A stretch of 64,000 bases of DNA, from the NCBI GenBank assembly GCA_964533375.1, contig CAZHLW010000001.1, forward strand, positions 310,001 through 374,000, read 5' to 3'. Positions within the stretch are counted from its first letter, which is position 1, and the number at the start of each line of letters is the position of its first letter. The translations under genes were made by a program, and so were the position numbers. The notes beneath the pieces were generated by a model, which did not search any database, was not told the DNA's origin, and saw nothing but the letters and a program-made list of their open reading frames with translations. The stretch is from CALREJ01 sp964533375 (GTDB lineage Bacteria; Patescibacteriota; Gracilibacteria; Peribacterales; Peribacteraceae). Below, in pieces: positions 58,749 to 64,000 of the stretch.

Positions 58749-58823
58749 GCCCCCGTAGGTTAACGGATAGACCGCTGGCCTCCGAAGCTGGAAATACAGG
58801 TTCAATTCCTGTCGGGGGCACCA
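58749..58823 (+). tRNA. tRNA-Arg (anticodon CCG)
   Basis: Acceptor arms GCCCCCG and CGGGGGC pair perfectly; anticodon loop CTCCGAA gives CCG, reading CGG; CCA is encoded at 58821-58823. It starts 6 nt after the tatD stop. Confidence 0.93.
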
Positions 58824-58863
58824 TTCGACTCACTGCGTTCGCTCATGGTGAACCACTTTTGGT

Positions 58864-58937
58864 TGGAGCGGGATACGGGAATCGAACCCGCGTCTTAAGC
58901 TTGGGAAGCTCACGTACTACCACTGTACGAATCCCGC
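58864..58937 (-). tRNA. tRNA-Gly (anticodon CCC)
   Basis: Acceptor arms GCGGGAT and ATCCCGC pair; anticodon loop TTCCCAA gives CCC; T-arm GGTTCGATTCC; CCA encoded at 58864-58866. Close relative of the tRNA-Gly at 35835-35908. Confidence 0.94.
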
Positions 58938-58997
58938 TTGTGAGATTGAGGTGAAGATTGAGCGGTGAGAATTTGTGTTAAGGAGCTTTTTTGAGAG

Positions 58998-59074
58998 TGG
59001 AGCGGATAACGAGACTCGAACTCGCAACCTACGCCATGGCAAGGCGTCGCTCTAGCCAATTGAGCTATATCCGC
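58998..59074 (-). tRNA. tRNA-Gly (anticodon GCC)
   Basis: Acceptor arms GCGGATA and TATCCGC pair; anticodon loop TTGCCAT gives GCC; T-arm AGTTCGAGTCT; CCA encoded at 58998-59000. The plus-strand frame starting at 58991 runs through it and is not used. Confidence 0.94.
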
Positions 59075-59136
59075 AAAGTAGAGGCATCCTACGCAGTTTT
59101 AGGCCTGTTTGCAACCTCGCTTTCAGGGCCATTTTC

Positions 59137-59145
59137 TGCTATAAT
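59137..59145 (+). promoter_or_regulatory. Extended -10 of the VirB2-like operon (TGCTATAAT)
   Basis: A perfect TATAAT with the TGn extension ends 10 nt before the ATG at 59156, leaving a leader of only about 4 nt. Confidence 0.7.
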
Positions 59146-59155
59146 TATTCGATAT

Positions 59156-59608
59156 ATGAAAACCAACCCAACACGTCTGCTTTTGGCCTTCTGTCTGGCA
59201 TTTTGCGTTCTTGTATCGGTCTGTCCGGATGTATGTCCGACTGTGCAGGCTGAGGAAGCTCCGCCGACCGAAGAAAGCAGCACAACAGACAAGCCGCTGT
59301 TGATCCGGAATCGGCCGCTTTTTCTCCTGCAGCCTCTCAATGACTCCATAACGTCCCTGGCGCCGGAGCCCGACATCGGGATTTTCTTCACGTACTTCAA
59401 CACCGCCTGGCCGTGGGTGCTGGGTATTGCAGCCGGTATCGGTGTGCTGCAGGCACTCGTCGGCGGTGTACAGATGATGCTCTCCGGATCGGATACGGGT
59501 ATGCGCGAAGGAGGTAAAACAAAAATCATGTGGTCGCTGGCAGGGCTTCTGATGGTGGGTCTGGCCGGATTTATTCTCCGCTCTCTCAATCCGCTCTTCT
59601 ACAACTAA
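59156..59608 (+). CDS. VirB2/TrbC-like membrane protein 1
   Basis: The 150-residue protein has a signal peptide (residues 7-30, cleavage near VQA-EE), an acidic linker, and two membrane spans (about residues 78-102 and 120-142) joined by the short loop SGSDTGMREGGKTK. This two-span-after-signal layout is that of TrbC/VirB2 pilin-like subunits. The start at 59156 is fixed by the TATAAT box 10 nt upstream. It begins a three-gene operon. No pilus function has been shown. Confidence 0.8.
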   Translation: MKTNPTRLLLAFCLAFCVLVSVCPDVCPTVQAEEAPPTEESSTTDKPLLIRNRPLFLLQPLNDSITSLAPEPDIGIFFTYFNTAWPWVLGIAAGIGVLQALVGGVQMMLSGSDTGMREGGKTKIMWSLAGLLMVGLAGFILRSLNPLFYN

Positions 59609-59610
59609 AC

Positions 59611-60210
59611 ATGTTGTCGCATTTTCTGACGTTCGGCCTTTCCTTCCTCCCGAAAGCATTTGCGGTCACGCTGCCTGCTGCCTACTGCAACGGCACGATC
59701 GGTTGCGGCGGAGGACCGGCAAATATTGTCTATTCGGCCCTTGTCGGCAATGACGGTATTGCCCAGATGATGCTGCGGATTGCAGCGGGTCTTGCTGTGC
59801 TTTTCATTATTGCCGCCGGTGTTCAGATGGTTATCAGTTTGGGAGATGAAAGTAAAATCACACAGTACAAGTGGGCCATGGCGTATTCGCTGATCGGCTT
59901 TTGTGTGGTGATTGTTGCACAGTTTATTGTTGCCAGCGTGGGCTCGGAAAACTACGGGCAAATCGGAGATGCCACACAGCTGCCGTTCAATATTCTCAGC
60001 AATGCAGCGCGCCTTCTCCGCACCGTTTTGAATGTGCTCTTTGTGCTGATTATGGTTGTTGCAGGACTCCGCATGCTCTACGCCCAGGGTAAATCCGACG
60101 AATTTGAAACGGGCAAAAAAATGCTGACATGGGCGATTGTCGGAGCGGTGCTTATTAACCTTGCTACCGCCTTCGTGATTGCGGTTACAGATTTCTTCGG
60201 TATCAGCTGA
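59611..60210 (+). CDS. VirB2/TrbC-like membrane protein 2
   Basis: The 199-residue protein has a signal-like start (MLSHFLTFGLSFLPKAFA), a short cysteine-containing outer part (YCNGTIGCGG) and then two span pairs: GLAVLFIIAAGVQMVISLG-type spans with the loop DESKITQYKW, and a repeat of this layout in the C-terminal half (LNVLFVLIMVVAGLRML, loop GKSDEFETGKKM). It thus looks like a tandem duplication of the TrbC unit. It starts 2 nt after the upstream stop and its TGA overlaps the next ATG. Confidence 0.8.
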   Translation: MLSHFLTFGLSFLPKAFAVTLPAAYCNGTIGCGGGPANIVYSALVGNDGIAQMMLRIAAGLAVLFIIAAGVQMVISLGDESKITQYKWAMAYSLIGFCVVIVAQFIVASVGSENYGQIGDATQLPFNILSNAARLLRTVLNVLFVLIMVVAGLRMLYAQGKSDEFETGKKMLTWAIVGAVLINLATAFVIAVTDFFGIS

Positions 60211-60605
60211 TGTCTCTTTTCTCTCTTCTTGCAGGCCTTCTCACACAGACCGCCTCGGCCCAGACGCTCAGTGAAGCGGGAGCCGGTGGACCGGGTGTCA
60301 GCGCCATGTGGAGCATGATCTGCAGCACGCTTCCGTGTGTCAGTACGGCCGGCATGGGGGGCAGGGGACTGATTTTCGCCGTAGCCACGGCAATCATCGA
60401 TTTCGTATTTCCGCTGATTTCCGTTATAGCCGTCTGTCTGGTGATGTATGCAGGCATCCTGATTGTGACCAGTAACGGAGCGGAGGAGAAGGTTTCCGAG
60501 GCAAAAAAGATCATTCTGTATGCCGTCCTTGGCGTGGCGCTCAGTTTGCTGACGACTGCCGTCATGTCCTTCCTGGTCTATTATTTGGGCATTATTCTTA
60601 CGTAA
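60210..60605 (+). CDS. VirB2/TrbC-like membrane protein 3
   Basis: The 131-residue protein has a signal peptide (MSLFSLLAGLLTQTASAQT), an outer part with two cysteines (MICSTLPC) and two spans joined by SNGAEEKVSEAKK. Its start codon overlaps the preceding stop in TGATG, indicating translational coupling. With the upstream two genes it would provide several pilin-like subunits, perhaps for the PrgI/TraC-type apparatus encoded at 40.3-41.7 kb. Confidence 0.8.
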   Translation: MSLFSLLAGLLTQTASAQTLSEAGAGGPGVSAMWSMICSTLPCVSTAGMGGRGLIFAVATAIIDFVFPLISVIAVCLVMYAGILIVTSNGAEEKVSEAKKIILYAVLGVALSLLTTAVMSFLVYYLGIILT

Positions 60606-60680
60606 TCCAGGCAGTAGGCTTTAGGCGATAGGCTGTAGGTTTGATGATCCTATTTCCTACCGCCTACCGCCTAGAACCGC
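60606..60680. repeat. TAGGCGGTAGGC word repeat, inverted pair
   Basis: GCAGTAGGCTTTAGGCGATAGG faces CCTACCGCCTACCGCCTAG across a short spacer. Related words occur inside the glycosyltransferase gene near 54128-54155. It abuts the metG -10-like box. Confidence 0.6.
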
Positions 60681-60692
60681 TAGACTGTGCGC

Positions 60693-62219
60693 ATGGTTCG
60701 TCGCTACATCACCACTGCCATCGACTATCCGAACGCCGTTCCACACATGGGGCACGTTTTGGAAAAGGTTCTTGCGGATGTCCTTGCGAGGTGGTTTCGC
60801 CTGAAGGGGGACGAGGTGCGTTTCCAGATCGGCACCGACGAGCACGGTATTAAAATCCAGCAGACTGCAGAGAAAGAAGGCCTGGCGCCGCGCGAACTGG
60901 TCGACCGCAATGTCCCGTTCTTCCAGGACCTCTACGCGCGCCTGGGAATTTCTGCTGATGTCTTCATCCGCACAACGGATCAAAACAACCACTGGCCGAC
61001 AGTGACCGCTCTCTGGAACAAGTTGATTGAAAAGGGAATGCTCGAAAAGAGAACCTACACCGGACTCTACTGCAGCGGCTGCGAACGTTTCCTCACGAAG
61101 CGCGATCTGATCGACGGTGTGTGCGACATTCACAAGCGTCCGCCGGAAGAAGTGAAAGAGGAGAACTGGTTCTTCAAGCTGTCCGAGGAAACGGCGTGGC
61201 TGAAAGATCTCCTGAATTCCACGTACAAGATCATCCCCGAAAATCGTAAATCTGAAACGATGACGCTCATCGAACAAGGCTTAGAAGATGTGTCGTTCTC
61301 GCGTCCAAAGTCGAGCCTTAGCTGGGGCATTCCTGTCCCGAATGATGAAAACCAAGTGATGTATGTCTGGTGTGATGCGCTCACGAACTACATCTCGGGA
61401 ATTGGCTTACTCACCGATCACGCAGAAGAAAAATGGTGGAACGATTCCATTGTGACTCATGTGATCGGCAAAGACATCGCGCGGTTCCATGCCCTCATCT
61501 GGCCTGCCATGCTGAAAGCCGCTGATGTGAAAACGCCGGACCAGCTCCTCATTCACGGCTTCCTCACCAGTGAAGGACAGAAAATGAGTAAGAGCCTGGG
61601 CAACGTCGTGAAACCCGAAGAAGTCCTCGCACACTTTAACGGCAATCCTGATCCATTGAGATTTTACCTGAGCCACGAAGTCCCGGTCGGCAACGACGGT
61701 GATTTCAGCTGGAAGCGCATTGACGAAGTGTACGACAGCAAGCTCAGAAACCAGCTGGGGAACATGCTCAACCGCGTGCTGGTGATGCTCAACAAAGAGC
61801 AGGCAACGCTCACCATTCCGGATTCAAGCGAGGATCAACAGGGCACTGCCATGTTCTGGTCGACGTTTGGTGATGCGATGAACCGCTACGATGTGCATGC
61901 TGCCATTCAATTGATCACCGCAGGCATCGACAAAATGAATGCGAACTTCAATGTGGCGCAGCCGTGGAAACTGGAAGGCGCCGAGCGCATTACTGTGCTC
62001 TCCACGTTTGCGGAATTACTGCGACTGACAGCGCTCATGCTTCTGCCGTTTATGCCCGATACCGCCTATCGTATGAGCAAACAGCTGAATGTGCCGTATG
62101 CCGAAGCTATGCAGAAGAAAGACTTTGTGATGACCGATGCCATGAAGGCGTGGGCCGGCATCAGCGATTGGACCAAAGTAGGGGAGCCGTCGATTCTGTT
62201 TGTGCCATTGGAAAAGTAG
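60693..62219 (+). CDS. metG: Methionine--tRNA ligase
   Basis: The 508-residue class I synthetase has the HIGH region AIDYPNAVPHMGHVLEKV (PHMGH), the zinc-knuckle cysteines in YCSGCERF and a later CDIHKRPP, and KMSKS as GQKMSKSLGN. The anticodon-binding helical domain follows, with no C-terminal tRNA-binding EMAP domain, giving the short form. The start at 60693 gives MVRRYITTAIDYPN and lies 6 nt after TAGACT; the GTG at 60687 falls within that spacer and is rejected. Confidence 0.96.
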   Translation: MVRRYITTAIDYPNAVPHMGHVLEKVLADVLARWFRLKGDEVRFQIGTDEHGIKIQQTAEKEGLAPRELVDRNVPFFQDLYARLGISADVFIRTTDQNNHWPTVTALWNKLIEKGMLEKRTYTGLYCSGCERFLTKRDLIDGVCDIHKRPPEEVKEENWFFKLSEETAWLKDLLNSTYKIIPENRKSETMTLIEQGLEDVSFSRPKSSLSWGIPVPNDENQVMYVWCDALTNYISGIGLLTDHAEEKWWNDSIVTHVIGKDIARFHALIWPAMLKAADVKTPDQLLIHGFLTSEGQKMSKSLGNVVKPEEVLAHFNGNPDPLRFYLSHEVPVGNDGDFSWKRIDEVYDSKLRNQLGNMLNRVLVMLNKEQATLTIPDSSEDQQGTAMFWSTFGDAMNRYDVHAAIQLITAGIDKMNANFNVAQPWKLEGAERITVLSTFAELLRLTALMLLPFMPDTAYRMSKQLNVPYAEAMQKKDFVMTDAMKAWAGISDWTKVGEPSILFVPLEK

Positions 62220-62249
62220 TTTAGAGTGGATTAAGCTCTTTTTAGACAT

Positions 62250-62364
62250 ATCTCTTCCGCAGAGGCCGGTGGACCGGGCTTTGCGGAAGTGGCTAATCGG
62301 GCAACCGATTGGTACATACCCCTCTGACCTCATGTCATAGTGAGATCAGAGGGGGAGTTTTTTT
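62250..62364 (+). ncRNA. Structured RNA candidate with terminator
   Basis: Three consecutive hairpins: CTTCCGCA...TGCGGAAG (62254-62289) enclosing CCGG-TGGA-CCGG; AATCGG-GCAA-CCGATT (62295-62310) with a GNRA tetraloop; and CCCCTCTGA...TCAGAGGGG (62319-62354) followed by seven T. This fits a small independent RNA or an attenuator after metG and before the Pur-alpha-like gene. I do not recognise a known riboswitch class. Up to 62482 the gap otherwise holds a TACACT box near 62392 and a pyrimidine-rich leader. Confidence 0.6.
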
Positions 62365-62482
62365 GCAGTCTTCTTCATTCTCTCCTACACTTGGGTTGCT
62401 TTCCGGAGATTGCGAGCTTGAGGTATGACACTAAAGCGTAAGCAGGACCGGCGGAGCGTTTATCTCTCTTTCCCCATTTTCT

Positions 62483-62806
62483 ATGTTTGATCCCATGGCA
62501 GATTTGGCTGGCGGTAGCCCTCAGCAGGATGATCAGGGTTTTGCACCATCAGCACCCGCACCGGCCCAGACCCCACGCCAGGGTGGTTTTGGCGGCGGCA
62601 ACCGTTCCTTTGCGGACGATATTCACTCGGTCACCATCCACGCCCGCCAGCGCACGTTCTATATTGACCTGAAGCAGTCCGGCAACGGCAAGTTCTTCAA
62701 GGTCTCTGAAAAGTCCCGCGGCGGCCAGAAGACGACCATCATGTTCGATAGCGAAGATCTGGACCAGTTCATTGCTGCGTTCCAGGAGATGAAGACGAAA
62801 CTATGA
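62483..62806 (+). CDS. Pur-alpha-like (DUF3276) nucleic-acid-binding protein
   Basis: The 107-residue protein has a disordered Pro/Gln/Gly-rich N-terminus (about 45 residues) followed by one PUR repeat: SVTIHARQRTFYIDLKQSGNG, FKVSEKSRGG and FDSEDLDQFIAAFQEM. Bacterial PUR proteins bind single-stranded DNA or RNA as dimers. The ATG follows the tract TATCTCTCTTTCCCCATTTTCT. A structured RNA with a terminator lies 120 nt upstream and could regulate it. Confidence 0.85.
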   Translation: MFDPMADLAGGSPQQDDQGFAPSAPAPAQTPRQGGFGGGNRSFADDIHSVTIHARQRTFYIDLKQSGNGKFFKVSEKSRGGQKTTIMFDSEDLDQFIAAFQEMKTKL

Positions 62807-62892
62807 TAGTTTCTGGTTTCTAGTCATTGGTTCCTGGTTTACTTGAAAGATGCGCTTTCTGAAAATGGGGCGCATTTTTTGATGATTGAATT

Positions 62893-63768
62893 TCATCGTA
62901 ACCCCCGCTTCCAATCGATTGCTTTCGTCGGCTTCTTTCCCGCTTCCTGCACCATCAACAAATGGAGTGTTGTATCATCAGCGCAGGCCAACGGAATGCT
63001 TGCGGATGAGGCATCGAGTGCGGCATCCAGCACTTTTATCTCATGGCCTTCGCAGGTGATCATCACGCTAGGCCACGGGTTGAGTGCGCGGACGCAGCGG
63101 TCTATTTCCTGTGCGGTCATGATGTCTGGGTTCACGCGGGCATCATCACGACTCAGCTTGCCGCAGATGGTGATGCCGGATTCAGATTGAGGTTCAGGCT
63201 TGAGGGGTTTTTTCAGAGTCTCGACTAAGAGATCGGAGCCGAGCCTGCTGAGTTTTGCCCTTAATGATGTACTGGTATCACGATCATCAATAGCGATTTT
63301 TTCGACGGACAGGATAGGACCTTTATCCAAGCCGAGTGACATCATCTGCACAGCAACTCCTGTTTCTTTGTCTCCCGCGAGAATGGCATGTTCCACCGGA
63401 GATGCACCACGCCAGCGGGGGAGCAGGGAGTAGTGCACGTTGATGGGTGCTACTTTCGGGAGATCGAGAATGGCAGATTTAAGAATTTTTCCGTAGGCGA
63501 CAACCACCAGGAAATCCGGTGACTGGATTTTGTGCTCTGCAAGATGGGGCATGAGTTCCGTGTTGATGTTCTCCGGCTGGAACACCGGAATGCCTTTTTC
63601 CATCGCCAGCACTTTCACGGGTGGAGGCATCAGTTCCTGCCTGCGGCCGAACGGCCGGTCGGGTTGCGTGATCACCAGTTGCACATTGAATGCAGCATCA
63701 CCGAGTAATGCGTGCAGCGAGTCGGCTGCAACATCGGGGGTGCCGCAGAATATGACGGAGTGGGACAT
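62893..63768 (-). CDS. fmt: Methionyl-tRNA formyltransferase
   Basis: The 291-residue enzyme formylates initiator Met-tRNA. It shows VIFCGTPDVAADSLHALL, the loop QPDRPFGRRQELMPPPVK, the catalytic core INVHYSLLPRWRGASPVEHAIL (Asn and His), MSLGLDKGPIL with the following acidic residue, and a C-terminal OB-like domain CVRALNPWPSVMI. Its presence implies formyl-Met initiation, relevant to the unusual start contexts here. Start at 63768 is standard; TAAGAT lies 6 nt upstream. Confidence 0.95.
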   Translation of the reverse strand: MSHSVIFCGTPDVAADSLHALLGDAAFNVQLVITQPDRPFGRRQELMPPPVKVLAMEKGIPVFQPENINTELMPHLAEHKIQSPDFLVVVAYGKILKSAILDLPKVAPINVHYSLLPRWRGASPVEHAILAGDKETGVAVQMMSLGLDKGPILSVEKIAIDDRDTSTSLRAKLSRLGSDLLVETLKKPLKPEPQSESGITICGKLSRDDARVNPDIMTAQEIDRCVRALNPWPSVMITCEGHEIKVLDAALDASSASIPLACADDTTLHLLMVQEAGKKPTKAIDWKRGLR

Positions 63769-63780
63769 GTATGTATCTTA

Positions 63781-63845
63781 ATTGAGAATGGAGAATTGAG
63801 AATGGAGAATTATTTTTTGTATTCCGATAACCGGTAACTGATAAC
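63781..63845. repeat. GAGAATGGAGAATT and GATAACCGGTAAC word repeats
   Basis: Two word-type repeats lie side by side between fmt and the last gene: tandem GAGAATGGAGAATT variants, then CCGATAACCGGTAACTGATAAC, which is related to the GTTATGGGTTA family. The following 95 nt hold no other signal than TACTGT near 63925. Confidence 0.5.
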
Positions 63846-63940
63846 TTTTTCATGCATCTTACTACCACATCAACACACGCGAATCACGCAACATCACTTG
63901 ATTGTTGAGGAAGAGGAATCGACGTACTGTTATTCCCTTT

Positions 63941-64000
63941 ATGCCACTCACACCTGGTGATGCAAAAGCGGCTGCGGATCTTCTCTCGAAAGCAAAGAGG
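63941..64000 (+). CDS. Start of an unknown gene, cut by the window edge
   Basis: An ATG at 63941 opens a frame of 20 codons, MPLTPGDAKAAADLLSKAKR, with no stop before the window ends. The upstream sequence TACTGT then TATTCCCTTT fits the promoter and pyrimidine-tract pattern seen before real starts. The visible residues form an alanine-rich helix and do not identify the product. Confidence 0.5.
   Translation, partial: MPLTPGDAKAAADLLSKAKR

Noticed and set aside
58991..59155. N-terminal extension of the first VirB2-like gene
   Set aside because: It reads through tRNA-Gly(GCC) and the promoter; the TATAAT box fixes the start at 59156.
1..64000. CRISPR arrays
   Set aside because: No set of identical 25-40 bp repeats with regular unique spacers was seen; the repeats present are short dispersed or inverted words.
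1..64000. UGA recoding as in Gracilibacteria/Absconditabacteria
   Set aside because: Several full-length genes end in TGA (dcd, the 31025-31432 gene), and conserved glycines are not encoded by TGA.
1..64000. Intact transposase or integrase genes
   Set aside because: No DDE, HUH or tyrosine/serine recombinase domain was recognised; the TopIB at 12699-13763 has topoisomerase, not integrase, features.

Overview
The window looks like a chromosomal segment of a small-genome Candidate Phyla Radiation bacterium, most like the Peribacteria/Peregrinibacteria. Reasons: closely packed genes in short operons, many small secreted or single-span membrane proteins of unknown function, PrgI/TraC-like and VirB2/TrbC-like secretion genes with no relaxase, a YidD/ClpC/S1/RuvB core, and roughly balanced base composition. 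TGA is a normal stop (for example dcd and the gene at 31025-31432), which argues against the recoded Gracilibacteria/Absconditabacteria. The lineage is an inference; nothing here fixes the taxon.

Layout. 1-6.9 kb: a cut-off unknown protein, dcd, tRNA-Val, an RluA-type pseudouridine synthase, trpS, maf and a YgjP-like metallopeptidase. 7-12.6 kb: an alpha-glucan operon (GT4, GH57, GH15) ending in a secreted protein. 12.7-17.3 kb: topoisomerase IB, a histone H1-like protein, a FAD/Rieske oxidoreductase and small basic proteins. 17.5-24.8 kb: ABC-F, RecQ, a divergent GT2/methyltransferase pair and two envelope proteins. 24.9-33.7 kb: ArsR with its SRPBCC partner, two MFS carriers, a TrmB-like regulator, a ClpP-like protease and a VIT1-like transporter. 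33.7-36.3 kb: an AT-rich accessory patch. 36.3-50.4 kb: YidD, HIT, HAD, S1, TraC-like, PrgI, ClpC, an AI-2E permease, a VirB2-like subunit, Dus, L1 and L11. 51.3-64 kb: RuvB, GT4, GIY-YIG proteins, a dienelactone hydrolase lipoprotein, TatD, a tRNA cluster, a three-gene VirB2-like operon, MetG, a structured RNA, a Pur-alpha-like protein and Fmt.

The main unexplained signal is in the control sequences. Many first genes have a -10-like box of the form TAnnnT, often extended as TGCTAnnnT, lying 6-8 nt before the start codon, so their mRNAs should be leaderless or nearly so. Two such boxes (22251-22256 and 7909-7914) are followed, at the same distance, by an in-frame ATT or ATC where the protein appears to begin but no ATG/GTG/TTG exists. 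Genes inside operons or with longer leaders instead often carry a pyrimidine-rich run directly before ATG; purine Shine-Dalgarno sequences are rare.

The second signal is a dense set of short dispersed repeats, at least nine families. Some have entered coding sequence (the glycosyltransferase at 53197-54330, the H1-like protein, the end of the GH57 gene), and two 112-113 bp near-identical terminal-inverted elements sit just after stop codons.
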